Shown: positions 8,311 to 17,355, counted from the stretch's first letter. The stretch is DNA of 64,000 bases from Haloarcula rara (GCF_029338235.1 NZ_CP119785.1:2418001-2482000), one strand, 5' to 3'. Program-made: numbers and translations. The notes: generated from the sequence alone by a model not told the origin.

Positions 8311-8730
8311 CTATGGCCAGTCGTCGCGTTCCTCGTCCGCTTCGTTGGCCGTCGCCTCGGGGGGCTGTGGTTCGCCCAGTTCCCAGTCGGCCGCCTCGGC
8401 GGCGTCCTCGACGGGGAGGAACTCCCAGCCCGCCGTCTCGGCCAGGTCGGCGTCGGCCTCACCGCTCCCGACGAAGACGTACCGGTCCGTGTCGAACTGC
8501 TCTTTGACGTTCACGAGACTCTCCTCGCGGCCGCGGGGCCCCGAGAAGAAGTCTTGTCTGATGCGGTGTTTCCGCGTGAAGTTGGTCACGACGTAGGTGG
8601 GCTGTTCGGAGATGACGCCGACGTACTCGGACCACTGGCGCGCGTCGGTGAAGACGCTGTCCGGGTAGGCCAGCTCTTTGAGGGCGTCGAGGTCGAACGC
8701 GAGTGTCATATCGCCGCTGCCGCCGTCCAT
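8311..8730 (-). CDS. Haloarchaeal protein of unknown function (139 aa)
   Basis: Soluble acidic protein. Residues about 8-110 (MTLAFDLDALKELAYPDS through YVFVGSGEADADLAETAG) alternate strands and helices and contain a repeated YVV/YVFVG pattern, suggesting a small alpha/beta fold. The C-terminal 30 residues are low-complexity Glu/Ala/Pro. Met8 (8709) is an alternative start, supported by the conserved-looking MTLAFDLDALKELA. No catalytic motif is recognised. It lies between the membrane protein and the histidine phosphatase on the same strand. Confidence 0.65.
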   Translation of the reverse strand: MDGGSGDMTLAFDLDALKELAYPDSVFTDARQWSEYVGVISEQPTYVVTNFTRKHRIRQDFFSGPRGREESLVNVKEQFDTDRYVFVGSGEADADLAETAGWEFLPVEDAAEAADWELGEPQPPEATANEADEERDDWP

Positions 8731-8796
8731 AGAGGTAGCTCCGCCCCGTGTCGAAAAAAGGGCGTCGTTCCCGTTCGGGTTCGCCGGCAGTCGCCG

Positions 8797-9417
8797 CTAC
8801 ACGTCGAGATGTGTCGTGTCGCCGGAAAAGGCCAGCTCCCAGTTGCCCCGGTTCCGGTCGAGGCGGGTCACCCCACATAGCGGCGCGTCCACGCCGTCGG
8901 TCGACCCGACGAGCCCGTCGACCACGCCGCCCACGGTCAGGCCGTGCCCGACGAGCAGCAGCGAGCCGTCGGTGTCCGCAGCAATCTGCCGGGCGACGTT
9001 CCCGGCCCGGGTCATCGCCGCCTCGTGGCTCTCGGGGAACTCGGGGACGAGATAGGGGTCGTGGTCGAGCACTATCGGCTCGAACCACTCGGCGAGGTGT
9101 GTCTGCGGGACGGTCTCGGGGTCGGCGTCGAACCACTCCGAATTCCGATGTTCGCCCAGCCCCGGCTCCAGCAGGGCGTCGTTGCCCGTCTCGCGACAGA
9201 TTTCCTCGGCGGTCTCGGCCGTCCGCAGGAACGGCGAGGCATACACCGCGTCGAGGTGGATGCCCGCCTCGACGAACCGGCGCCCGGTCCGCCAGGCCGC
9301 CCACCGCCCGAGGTCTGTCAGGGGCGGGTCGTGGACGCGGTCGGCGTGGTCGTGCCACGAGGGGTCGACGCTGTCCTGTCGCTGGCCGTGTCTGACGACC
9401 CAGACAGTGTCTGCCAT
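8797..9417 (-). CDS. Histidine phosphatase superfamily protein (PGM-like)
   Basis: 206 residues. The phosphate-accepting motif VVRHGQ gives catalytic His10 next to Arg9; the second half supplies LLLVGHGLTVGG, the other conserved His. Between them PPLTDLGRWAAWRTGRRF and YASPFLRTAETAEEIC are typical of the phosphoglycerate-mutase/SixA branch. This family removes or transfers phosphate through a phosphohistidine on varied small molecules or proteins; the substrate is not predictable here. It is about 20% longer than a minimal SixA and lacks the insertions of true dPGM, so a general phosphatase is more likely than a glycolytic mutase. Confidence 0.85.
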   Translation of the reverse strand: MADTVWVVRHGQRQDSVDPSWHDHADRVHDPPLTDLGRWAAWRTGRRFVEAGIHLDAVYASPFLRTAETAEEICRETGNDALLEPGLGEHRNSEWFDADPETVPQTHLAEWFEPIVLDHDPYLVPEFPESHEAAMTRAGNVARQIAADTDGSLLLVGHGLTVGGVVDGLVGSTDGVDAPLCGVTRLDRNRGNWELAFSGDTTHLDV

Positions 9418-9467
9418 ATCTGGTCAGGTTGGCACTGCGTCATAATCAATCTGCGCTTGCCGTTTGG

Positions 9468-9680
9468 TTACCGCCGGAACTGCTCTTGCTCGTCCAGCAT
9501 CTCCGCCTTCTCCTGTATCTGGGCCATCTCGCGGGCGGCCTCCCCGCGGCCGCCGTCGTGGCCGTAGTACATCGACCAGTCAAGCATAGAGCCGGCAAAG
9601 CTACTCTCATCGCTGCTCTCGGTGCCGTCGTCCTCACCGGACAGTGCCTCCAGGAGTCGCCGGAGCAGTAGCCTGGTCAT
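9468..9680 (-). CDS. Small haloarchaeal protein (70 aa)
   Basis: Starts MTRLLLRRLLEALSGEDDG at the ATG at 9680. An upstream TTG at 9707 would begin inside the T-rich promoter-like TTTTTGTAC about 27 nt before the ATG, so I reject it. The N-terminus is an amphipathic basic helix, the middle is Ser/Asp/Glu rich, and the C-terminal third (AAREMAQIQEKAEMLDEQEQ) predicts a short coiled coil. No known family. Size and composition suggest a small adaptor or membrane-associated protein; that is a guess. Confidence 0.55.
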   Translation of the reverse strand: MTRLLLRRLLEALSGEDDGTESSDESSFAGSMLDWSMYYGHDGGRGEAAREMAQIQEKAEMLDEQEQFRR

Positions 9681-9686
9681 GGGCGA

Positions 9687-9703
9687 ACGTTCGAATTGAA
9701 CGT
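9687..9703. promoter_or_regulatory. Inverted repeat at the start of the 70-aa gene
   Basis: ACGTTC-GAATT-GAACGT is a perfect inverted repeat with 6-nt arms and a 5-nt centre. It lies between the T-rich promoter element (about 9701-9712) and the ATG at 9680, so it would overlap the transcription start. Position and symmetry fit a repressor site; no cognate regulator is adjacent. Confidence 0.4.
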
Positions 9704-9756
9704 ACAAAAAGGCAGCGGAAATTTTGAAATATTCTGGGAATTGGGGCGAATATGCG

Positions 9757-11007
9757 CTATTCGGCAGGTGTGGCGGTGTTCGCCTTCACTTCTTCCAGGT
9801 CGACGTCTTTCTCAAGGAGCAGTTCCTTCTGGTCTGCGACCTGGCGTTCCTCGCGGATGAGCTTCTTGTACTTGGACTGCTGGGAGAGGTCGCCGATGAG
9901 CACGCCGCCGATGAGCTGGCCGTTCTCGAAGGCGAGCCGTCGCCACTCGCTGTCGGAGTACTTGCGCTCGGCCTCGTCGTCGCCGCGTGCGGGGTGGCCA
10001 AAGGAGAGGAACGGGAAGTCGAAGTGGGTAATCGAGTACGAGGAGACCCAGCGGAACTCCTTTTCCTCCGCGTCTTCGACCATGTTCTTCCCGGCGACCG
10101 ACCCCTGCTCCTTGGCCGAGCCCCAGGCGCCGTTCTGGGCGCGGGAGTTCAGGATGGTGTCGTAGTACTGGGTGAGGTCGCCAGCGGCGTAGATGTCCTC
10201 GACGCTCGTCTGCATGTACTCGTCGACGATGATGCCGTCGTCCTCCTCGATGCCCGCGCCGTCGAGGAACTCCGTGTTGAAGTTCAGGCCGATAGCGACG
10301 CCGGCCCACTCGCCGTCGAACTCCCGGCCGTTGGGGTCGACGGCCCCGCTGACGTGCCCGTCGTCGTCGACCGTGAAGTGGTCGACGCCCGAATCGAAGA
10401 CTGGCTCGACGCCGTTCTCGCGCAGGGCGTCGTGGATAATCTCGGCGCCGTCACTCGAGAGCGCGTAACGCCACCACCGGTCGCCGCGCATGAGATACTT
10501 CGCGTCGATGCCCTGGGCCGCACAGACGGCCGCGAGGTCGATACCCAGCAGGCCCGCGCCGACGATGATGCCCTGGTCCGATTCTTCGGCGTGCTCGCGG
10601 ATGCCGCGGGCGTCCTGGAACGTCCAGAAGTGGTGGATGCCGTCGGCGTCGCTGTTCTCGACGGGGAGCTGTGCGGGCGTCCCGCCGGTCGCGATAAGCA
10701 GCTTGTCGTACTCGTAGGTCTCGCCCTTGTGGGTGTGCACTTCGTGGGCGACCGGTTCGACGTCCGTGACGTGGGTGTTGAGCTGGAGGTCGATGTCGCG
10801 CTCGTCGTACCACTCGGGCTCGTGGATGGAGATGGGGGCCTCGGGCAGTTTCCCCTTCGCGAACTCCTTGATGAGAATCCGGTTGTAGAGGGCCTCTCCC
10901 TCGTCGGTGATGACGGTCACTGATGCGTCAGGGTCAGCTTCCCTGATGGTCTCGGCCGCGGAGGCTCCCGCGATACCGTCCCCGATAATCACGTGCGACG
11001 TGCTCAT
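9757..11007 (-). CDS. FAD/NAD(P)-dependent pyridine nucleotide-disulfide-type oxidoreductase
   Basis: 416 residues with two dinucleotide-binding folds: FAD site VIIGDGIAGASAAETI at the N-terminus and NAD(P) site GIIVGAGLLGIDLAAVCA near residue 147, then the second FAD contact DIYAAGD near 271. There is no CxxC redox pair, so it is not a disulfide reductase. The layout matches rubredoxin/ferredoxin reductases and the NirB N-terminal flavoprotein. It probably moves electrons from NAD(P)H to a small carrier protein (family inference). The C-terminal 90 residues carry an acidic coiled segment. Monocistronic; about 300 bp upstream is intergenic and holds a structured repeat. Confidence 0.85.
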   Translation of the reverse strand: MSTSHVIIGDGIAGASAAETIREADPDASVTVITDEGEALYNRILIKEFAKGKLPEAPISIHEPEWYDERDIDLQLNTHVTDVEPVAHEVHTHKGETYEYDKLLIATGGTPAQLPVENSDADGIHHFWTFQDARGIREHAEESDQGIIVGAGLLGIDLAAVCAAQGIDAKYLMRGDRWWRYALSSDGAEIIHDALRENGVEPVFDSGVDHFTVDDDGHVSGAVDPNGREFDGEWAGVAIGLNFNTEFLDGAGIEEDDGIIVDEYMQTSVEDIYAAGDLTQYYDTILNSRAQNGAWGSAKEQGSVAGKNMVEDAEEKEFRWVSSYSITHFDFPFLSFGHPARGDDEAERKYSDSEWRRLAFENGQLIGGVLIGDLSQQSKYKKLIREERQVADQKELLLEKDVDLEEVKANTATPAE

Positions 11008-11109
11008 GTTCGGACGCTTCGGTACGACGCCTAATGTGGATTGCTATCTGCGTATCGTTTGCGATATTGGCTAGCAGTGAACTCCGATGTACCTCTCGGG
11101 ATGCGTGAG

Positions 11110-11216
11110 AGCCAGAAAGCCCCCGACCGTTCGAGTACTGGGACTCGAACGGGTGGCCCCCTTTCAGTCCCACCCACCCCGGCTGACCAATCGGCTACGG
11201 ACGGTGCTTTCTGGCT
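11110..11216. repeat. Structured intergenic repeat with GCCAGAAAGC inverted ends, short copy
   Basis: 107 bp bounded by AGCCAGAAAGC (11110-11120) and its exact inverse GCTTTCTGGCT (11206-11216). Inside are an inverted pair CCGTTCGAGT/ACTCGAACGG and the core words CCCCTTTCAGTCCCACCC and CCGGCTGACCAATCGGC. The larger copy at 19594-19859 has the same ends and nearly the same core. There is no open reading frame of its own. It occupies most of the gap 11008-11305. It could be a MITE-like element or a structured RNA. Confidence 0.65.
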
Positions 11217-11305
11217 GTCTGTCTCCACAGTTCAGATTCTCCGTCCACAGGCGCTCACTTTCGGTAGCGAGCCTTTCAAGACGCTCGAATCCTAACGCTC
11301 GGGCG

Positions 11306-11899
11306 ATGAAACTCCGTCAGAACGTCAGACACTGGGCCGCAAAGCGGGCATTGACGCTCCCGGTCGTCGGCGAGAAGGTCAACGACCGGCTGGTCGACCT
11401 GCACACCAACGTCTTCGCCGGGAAAGCCGACGCCGACCGGGCCGACGAGCGCCGGGACCACCTGGACGACTTCTTCGACGCGACGATGGACACGTACGTC
11501 GCCGCGCTCGAAGACGACTTTCCCGAGGCCGAGGCCCGAGAGATCACCCACATCCAGGCCAACTTCGACTTCTATAACCACGGCTGGACGGAGATGATGG
11601 AGTTCCCGGCCGACGAACTGCAGGCCCACTACGACCGCTACGAGGACTTCTTCGGCAAGTACGGCATCACCATCTCGGACCCGCTGGGCGAGTTCCGACC
11701 CGCGGGCGGCATCGCCGAGGCCCCCTCGACGCCCGAGAAGCTAGAGGACCCAGAGCACCCGCACGCGGTGGGCGGGTTCGCCGACGACGCCTACGTCGAG
11801 ACCGAGGACGGCGAACTCGTCGTGGGCGGCCAGGACGAGCCAGCGGACGTTGACCCGAGCAAGGCGCCGGGCGTCGACGAAGAGCAGTCCGCGGACTGA
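11306..11899 (+). CDS. DUF6149-like haloarchaeal protein
   Basis: 197 residues from the ATG at 11306 (MKLRQNVRHWAAKRALTLPV). The longer frame upstream runs back through the intergenic repeat and is not credible. A helical domain covers residues 1-135, including the striking block ITHIQANFDFYNHGWTEMME, rich in aromatic and His residues. An acidic, Pro-rich tail follows. I recall this block from the haloarchaeal family DUF6149 (name from memory); function unknown. It is convergent with the flavoprotein gene 11910-13220, 10 bp away. Confidence 0.72.
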   Translation: MKLRQNVRHWAAKRALTLPVVGEKVNDRLVDLHTNVFAGKADADRADERRDHLDDFFDATMDTYVAALEDDFPEAEAREITHIQANFDFYNHGWTEMMEFPADELQAHYDRYEDFFGKYGITISDPLGEFRPAGGIAEAPSTPEKLEDPEHPHAVGGFADDAYVETEDGELVVGGQDEPADVDPSKAPGVDEEQSAD

Positions 11900-11909
11900 C
11901 GGTTGGAGA

Positions 11910-13220
11910 TCACTTCTGGTCGATTCGGTCAGCCACTTCGTAGCCGGCGACGATGCCGCCGTTGAGCGAGCGTTCGGGATACTGGGCCTCGGAGGCCATC
12001 CCGGCGTAGTAGACGCCGTCGGCCACCTCATCACCGAGGTCGTATGGAACGACCATGTCTAGATAACCGCGCTCGTACACCGGCGCAGTGCGGGGGTTGC
12101 GCGAGGTCTCAACCCAGTTGACCGACTCGCGGTCGAACTCCGGGAACAGCGATTCGATGCCCGAGAGCCAGGTCTCCCGTACTTCGTCGTCGTCCTGCTG
12201 CCAGACGTCCTCCTCGGGAGACTGGATGTAGCGGGCGACGTACAGCAGGTGTTCCCCGCCGTAGCGCTCTTTCTCGACGAAGTTCGTGTGCTCTATGAGC
12301 GCGCCGAAAGGCGCCTCGTCGGCGATGTTGAGCCAGTACGTGTCCAGCAGGGGCTCGTCCATACTGATGACCGAGCAGACGGTCCCCTGGAAGTCGATTT
12401 CGCAGGGGTAGCCGGTGAGCTCTTCGAGGACGTTGGGCATCGCCGCGACGACCACGTCGTCGACGGCGTGGGTGGTCTCGCCGTCCCCGTCGTCGGCAGT
12501 GAGGCCGGTGACCGCGCCCTCGTCGGCCAGGACGTCGGTCACGCGGGTGCCCGTCTCGATGTTCTCCCGGCCCACGGCCTCGACGAGGGCGTCCAGCAAG
12601 CGCCCGAAGCCGCCGTCCAGATAGCCCAGAATCTCGCCGTTGAGGATGTCCCGCTCGCCGCGGAACTTGATGCGGCCAAGCAGCCAGGCGGCGCTTACGT
12701 CGCCCTTTCGGGAGCCGAACTTCGCGTCCAGCAGCGGTTCGAAGAAGGTCTCGTAGACGTTCTGGGTGGTGTGGTCGCGGACGAACTCCTCGACGGGGAC
12801 GTCCTCGAAGTCCTCGAGTCGCTCGTAGGTGTCGAACTTCGGAACGCCGCCGCGGACGTCGATATCGAGCGTGAGCATCCCCAGCCGGAACTTGTCATAG
12901 AAGCTCAGGTGGGGGAAGGCGAGAATCTCCCAGGGTTTGTCCATCGGGTGGACGACGCCGTCGACGTAGTAGCCGTTCTCGCCGATACGCCACTCGACGT
13001 CCTCGCCCAGGCCCAGCTCCTCAGCGAGTTGGACGATGGTCTCCTCCGATTTCGAGAGGTGGTGGTAGAACTTCTCGATAGGGTCGCCGGCCGTCTCGTA
13101 CACCGCGGCCAGGCCCCCCAGGTACTCGCTCGCCTCGAAGACGCGGACCTCGTGTCCGCGCTGTTTTAGCCGATACGCCGCTGCGAGGCCTGCGACACCG
13201 CCGCCGACGACACCGATCAT
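11910..13220 (-). CDS. NAD(P)/FAD-dependent amine-oxidase-like protein
   Basis: 436 residues. The N-terminus MIGVVGGGVAGLAAAYRLKQ is a GxGxxG FAD-binding motif followed by the acidic ribose-binding position (VRVFEASEYLGGLA). The C-terminal DGVYYAGMASEAQYPERSLN is the second flavin contact. Overall it matches the protoporphyrinogen oxidase/phytoene desaturase/UDP-galactopyranose-mutase-like branch that haloarchaea carry in several copies. The middle segment DAKFGSRKGDVSAAWLLGR is typical of that branch. The reaction cannot be assigned; sugar-nucleotide or isoprenoid chemistry are both possible. Confidence 0.82.
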   Translation of the reverse strand: MIGVVGGGVAGLAAAYRLKQRGHEVRVFEASEYLGGLAAVYETAGDPIEKFYHHLSKSEETIVQLAEELGLGEDVEWRIGENGYYVDGVVHPMDKPWEILAFPHLSFYDKFRLGMLTLDIDVRGGVPKFDTYERLEDFEDVPVEEFVRDHTTQNVYETFFEPLLDAKFGSRKGDVSAAWLLGRIKFRGERDILNGEILGYLDGGFGRLLDALVEAVGRENIETGTRVTDVLADEGAVTGLTADDGDGETTHAVDDVVVAAMPNVLEELTGYPCEIDFQGTVCSVISMDEPLLDTYWLNIADEAPFGALIEHTNFVEKERYGGEHLLYVARYIQSPEEDVWQQDDDEVRETWLSGIESLFPEFDRESVNWVETSRNPRTAPVYERGYLDMVVPYDLGDEVADGVYYAGMASEAQYPERSLNGGIVAGYEVADRIDQK

Positions 13221-13247
13221 ACAACCCGGTTTCAGTCGTCGTGGGAT

Positions 13248-15452
13248 TTAGTTTGCGTTTCGGTCGCCAGGACTCGCCAGGGCGGCCTCCGAGCCGGTGT
13301 CCGGGTCGGACTCCCCGTCGGCCCGCTGGAACTCCAGGATGGCGATAGCGCCACGGGGGTCGTTGTCCTCGTACCACACCTTCCCGCCGTAGAGGTCCAT
13401 CATCACCGAGACGAAGTACAGGCCGAAGCCGCCGGCGGTCTGGTCGTTGGAGATGGAGCGTTCGAACATCGTCGTCTTCAGTTCGTCGCTGATGCCCGGG
13501 CCGTTGTCGGCCACCCGGACCTGTACCCAGTCGCCGGCGCCCTGGGTGTCGATTTCGACTCTGGGGTGGTCGCTGGTGTTGTGTTCGACAGCGTTCTCGA
13601 CGACGCTTTCGAGCACGGCCTCAGCGAGGTGGTTCGCGAGGATATGCTCGTCGTCTATCTCTACGTCGACCGCGACGTCGCCCTCCCGGTCGACCGCGCT
13701 CTCGACGGCTCCCTGGACCGCGGCCGACAGGGAGATGGCGTCCAGCCGTTCGCTCTCGCTCGCGGTCACCGTCTCGTTGATGTCCTTGATGGCGTCGCTC
13801 ATCTCGGTGAGGCGCTCACACCACTCGGTGATGCTGTCGATGTGGTGCTTGTCCGCCTCGCTCACGCTGTGGCGCAGGTGGTCCGCCCGCCCCTGCACGA
13901 CGAGCATGGCGTTTCGCAGCGAGTGTCTGAGCACGCCGTTGAAGAACTCTATCTGTTCGTTGCGCCGCTTGACCGAGCTGCGGCTCCCGCGAAGCTCGCG
14001 CTGGCGCTGGAGCTGCTCGAGGGCGACCTGCGTGGTCTGGGCGAGTATCCTGGCGTACTGTCGGTCCTCGGTGGCGTAGCTGTCGTCGGCCGAGGCGATA
14101 GCCAGCACGCCGTGGTCGCCCATCGGCACCATCAGCGCCCGCTCCATCGGGGCGCCACAGCCGTCACACTCGGCGATTCGTTGCTCCCCGCTCTCGTAGG
14201 TCTGCCACAGCTCGTGGTCCGGCGACGTCTCGGGGTCGATAGAGAGCGACGCCGTGGACTCGCGGACGACGTCACTGACGGACGCAGGTTCGAGGGTGCC
14301 CTCGTCAGTCGCCAGGAAGACGGCGGCGGCGTTCTGGTCTAACACCCGCGTCGCAAAGCGCACGGTCAGCTCGGCGACCGTCTCGGGCTGGTCGGCCTCG
14401 ATGAACTGCCTGGTGGCCGCCTGCAGCGCCTCCAGTCGGTCCTGGCGTCGCTGCTGGCCGGTGACCTCCCGCAGGACGACCAGCCGACCGCGCACGCCGC
14501 CGTGCTGGTCCGTGATGGCGCTGGTCTGTGGGTCGTAGTACGACAGCGGGTCACCCACTGCGAACACCTCGTCGCGCTCGACGTCGTCGAGCAGGCCCTC
14601 GCGGACCGACTCGACGGGGCGGCCCCCAAGCTCGTCGGTCCCAAAAAGCGACGCCGCGGCAGCGTTGTAATCGATGATACGGTCCTCGGTGTCGAGCGCG
14701 AGCACGGGGTCGGGGAGCTCGTCGACGAGCAGGTCGCCGGCAAGCGGGGTGACCGAGACGAAGTCGTACCGCAACAGGGCGACCCCCACGAGGACGCCGT
14801 TGAGCGCGAACGTAAGCGGCGTGACGTCGATGCCGGGGTGGGGCGTCGCCCCGAGGACGAACAGCCCGTGGACGCCCGCGGTCAACAGCCCCGCCGTGAG
14901 GATGACGAACGTCTGCTTGCGGTAGAGGTTCCGCGACCGGAGCAGGAACTCCCCGAACAGGGCGTAGCCAGCGGCGATACAGCCGACTTGGAGGACTATC
15001 TGGGCCACATACACCGGGCCCGTTGTGCTGACGAACAGGGTCAGGCCGCCTTCGGTGACTGACACCACCTCGGCTGTCACCAGCCCGTGGAGCGGGTTCG
15101 AAAGCGCCAGCAGGCCGTACAGCGAGGGGGCCAGCAACAGCGCTGCGAGCCGGCCGGGCGTGAGCCACCCGTCCCGGCCCGTGTACGTGAGCGCGAACAC
15201 GACCCACAGCCCGACGATGAGCCCCGCGATAAGCCGCGTCAACAGGAACACCACCGATGCAACTCCCGGGTCCGCCGTGGTGAGCCAGGCGATGTTCAGC
15301 AGACACCAGCCGACGGCGGCGACCATCAGCCAGGCGAACGGGACCGTCCCCGGCATGGACCGGTCCCGCCACGCACCCGCCGCCAGGACCCCGCTGACGA
15401 GCGCACCCGCTGCGCTTCCGGCGACGAGTATGCCCGTAACATCGACGTACAT
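13248..15452 (-). CDS. Membrane sensor histidine kinase (7TM-PAS-GAF-HisKA-HATPase)
   Basis: 734 residues. Residues 1-230 hold about seven hydrophobic helices of the histidine-kinase N-terminal 7TM type. A PAS domain follows (about 235-330; LPDPVLALDTEDRIIDYNAA), then a GAF domain (about 340-490) with a Cys pair in ECDGCGAPMERA that might bind metal or sense redox. The phosphoacceptor His is about residue 510 in GVLRHSLRNAML. The ATPase domain has N box ESVVENAVEHN, G1 DNGPGI and G2 GGFGLYFV. No response regulator is adjacent, so it probably signals to a partner encoded elsewhere. It lies 27 bp upstream of the FAD protein gene on the same strand. Confidence 0.9.
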   Translation of the reverse strand: MYVDVTGILVAGSAAGALVSGVLAAGAWRDRSMPGTVPFAWLMVAAVGWCLLNIAWLTTADPGVASVVFLLTRLIAGLIVGLWVVFALTYTGRDGWLTPGRLAALLLAPSLYGLLALSNPLHGLVTAEVVSVTEGGLTLFVSTTGPVYVAQIVLQVGCIAAGYALFGEFLLRSRNLYRKQTFVILTAGLLTAGVHGLFVLGATPHPGIDVTPLTFALNGVLVGVALLRYDFVSVTPLAGDLLVDELPDPVLALDTEDRIIDYNAAAASLFGTDELGGRPVESVREGLLDDVERDEVFAVGDPLSYYDPQTSAITDQHGGVRGRLVVLREVTGQQRRQDRLEALQAATRQFIEADQPETVAELTVRFATRVLDQNAAAVFLATDEGTLEPASVSDVVRESTASLSIDPETSPDHELWQTYESGEQRIAECDGCGAPMERALMVPMGDHGVLAIASADDSYATEDRQYARILAQTTQVALEQLQRQRELRGSRSSVKRRNEQIEFFNGVLRHSLRNAMLVVQGRADHLRHSVSEADKHHIDSITEWCERLTEMSDAIKDINETVTASESERLDAISLSAAVQGAVESAVDREGDVAVDVEIDDEHILANHLAEAVLESVVENAVEHNTSDHPRVEIDTQGAGDWVQVRVADNGPGISDELKTTMFERSISNDQTAGGFGLYFVSVMMDLYGGKVWYEDNDPRGAIAILEFQRADGESDPDTGSEAALASPGDRNAN

Positions 15453-15567
15453 ACCTCTACTGTCAGATTTCGTCTCTCGGGTTTATGCGTTTGGCCCGTG
15501 TTCTCAATCCTGAGAGCGCCCTCGCCGACCCGCTACCTTTTTGCCCACCCTGCGAAAATCCGCAGGC

Positions 15568-16443
15568 ATGCTAACCGTCCGGGCACCGGCTACCAGCGCG
15601 AACCTCGGCAGCGGCTTCGACGTCTTCGGCGTCGCGCTGGAGCGCCCGGCCGACGTCGTCCGCGTCTCGAAGGCCGACCGGACGACCATCGAGGTGACCG
15701 GCGCGGGCAGCCAGTTCATCCCCGAGGACCCCGAGAAAAACACCGTCGGAGCCGTCGCAGCGGCGCTCGAAGCGCCCGCCCATATCCAGATAGACAAGGG
15801 CGTGCGCCCGGCGTCGGGACTGGGCTCCTCGGCGGCCAGCGCCGCCGCCGCGGCCGTCGGGCTGAACGAACTCTACGACCGCGGCTACACCCGCGAGGAA
15901 CTGGTCCCCATCGCCGCCAAGGGCGAGGCCGTCGTCTCCGGCGACGCACACGACGACAACGTCGCGCCCTCTATCCTGGGTGGGTTCACCATCGCCACGG
16001 ACTCCGGGGTCCGGCAGGTAGACGCCTCGATTCCGCTGGTCGCCTGCCTGCCAGACATCGTCGTCTCGACGCGGGACGCACGCCGCGTCGTCCCCGAACA
16101 CGCCCGCGTCGACCAGCTCGTCGAGACGGTCGGCAACGCCGCCACGCTCACCACGGGGATGCACCGCGACGACCCCGGCCTCGTCGGCGAGGGGATGCAC
16201 GACACCGTCGTGACGCCGGCGCGTGCGAAACTCATCGACGGCTACGAGTCGGTTCGCGAGGCGGCCCTTTCGGCGGGTGCGACGGGCGTGACGATTTCCG
16301 GCGCCGGGCCCACGGTTATCGCCGCGTGTTACGAGGGCTCCCAGCGCGCGATTGCGAGCGCCATGCTCGACACCTTCGGCGAACACGGCGTGGACGCGCG
16401 TGCCTACCAGAGCCGCATCGGCCGCGGTGCGCAGATCTTCTGA
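15568..16443 (+). CDS. thrB: Homoserine kinase
   Basis: 291 residues from the ATG at 15568 (MLTVRAPATSANLGSGFDVF), with a T-rich promoter element (CTACCTTTTT) about 30 nt upstream; the frame extends nine codons further but without promoter support. GHMP-kinase motifs are complete: the substrate-site start PATSANLGSGFD, the phosphate loop PASGLGSSAAS (81-91) and the C-terminal GVTISGAGPTVIA. It phosphorylates homoserine on the way to threonine. No other threonine genes are next to it. Homoserine kinase is much the best fit within the GHMP family by the PATSANLGSGFD motif. Confidence 0.93.
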   Translation: MLTVRAPATSANLGSGFDVFGVALERPADVVRVSKADRTTIEVTGAGSQFIPEDPEKNTVGAVAAALEAPAHIQIDKGVRPASGLGSSAASAAAAAVGLNELYDRGYTREELVPIAAKGEAVVSGDAHDDNVAPSILGGFTIATDSGVRQVDASIPLVACLPDIVVSTRDARRVVPEHARVDQLVETVGNAATLTTGMHRDDPGLVGEGMHDTVVTPARAKLIDGYESVREAALSAGATGVTISGAGPTVIAACYEGSQRAIASAMLDTFGEHGVDARAYQSRIGRGAQIF

Positions 16444-16491
16444 GAGGTCGGTGTCACCAAGACCGAAATAGCGCGCCGACCAACACGCCCC

Positions 16492-17337
16492 ATGGACGTT
16501 CTCATTACGGGGTCGAACGGCGTCGTCGGGAGCGCGCTCGCCGAACGCCTGGGCGACGAATACGACCTGACGCTGCTCGACGTCGAGGACGGCGAATACA
16601 CCGACGTGGTCGCCGACGCGCGCGACTACGACGCCATCAGGTCTCACTTCGAGAGACAGGACGCGGTGGTCCACCTGGCGCTGACGCCGGGGACTGGCGG
16701 TCCCGACGACCGGTCGCTGGGGTGGTCCAGCGCCCAGGCTGACAACCTCGAAGGAATCCACAACGTCACCGAGGCGGCCGTCGACGCCGGACTCGATAGC
16801 CTCGTCTTTGCCTCCTCGAACCACGCCGTCGGGATGGTCGAGGTCCGAAACGGGCCCGAGGTCTACCACAACGACCCCGGCGGGCCCGGTGCGGAGGACG
16901 TTCGCGCCGACCACGAGGAGCCCCATCGACCGGACTCGCGCTACGGGTTGACGAAGTGTTACGGCGAGGACCTGGGGCGCCTCGCCGCCGAGGCCAACGA
17001 TATTCGATTCTACGCGCTGCGCATCGGGTCGGTCCGAGCGCCGGAGTACGACCACCCCTATGGCGACGCGGAGGCGGGCGTCGAGGCCGGGCGCTGGGAA
17101 CGCGGGAGCGACGCGTACGCGGAGCAGGTCGCACGCATGAAGGGGCTGTGGCAGTCACGTCGGGACTGCGCGCGGCTGGTCGCGTGCTGCCTGGACGACG
17201 AGACCGTCGAGTGGGACCACTTCTACGGCGTCAGCGCCAACGACCGCCGGTGGCTGGACGACCTGGCACACGCTCGCGAGACCGTCGGCTACGAGCCACG
17301 GGACAACGGGGAAGACTGGGACGGCCCGCCGGCGTGA
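16492..17337 (+). CDS. Extended SDR (Azf/uronate dehydrogenase-like)
   Basis: 281 residues. The Rossmann motif LITGSNGVVGSALAERL (GxxGxxG) is at the N-terminus, Asp30-type acidic residues favour NAD, the serine segment is FASSNHAVGM, and the catalytic pair is Tyr151/Lys155 in YGLTK. The SSNHAVG block and overall length are those of uronate dehydrogenases and of the haloarchaeal NAD-dependent glucose-6-phosphate dehydrogenase Azf. It likely oxidises a sugar or sugar phosphate to the lactone. I cannot choose between the two, so no symbol is given. It lies 48 bp after thrB, possibly cotranscribed. Confidence 0.82.
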   Translation: MDVLITGSNGVVGSALAERLGDEYDLTLLDVEDGEYTDVVADARDYDAIRSHFERQDAVVHLALTPGTGGPDDRSLGWSSAQADNLEGIHNVTEAAVDAGLDSLVFASSNHAVGMVEVRNGPEVYHNDPGGPGAEDVRADHEEPHRPDSRYGLTKCYGEDLGRLAAEANDIRFYALRIGSVRAPEYDHPYGDAEAGVEAGRWERGSDAYAEQVARMKGLWQSRRDCARLVACCLDDETVEWDHFYGVSANDRRWLDDLAHARETVGYEPRDNGEDWDGPPA

Positions 17338-17355
17338 GCGGCCGCGAAACGAGGG

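Noticed and set aside
13248..15567. A response regulator next to the histidine kinase
   Set aside because: No receiver domain is present on either side; neighbours are an FAD enzyme and thrB.
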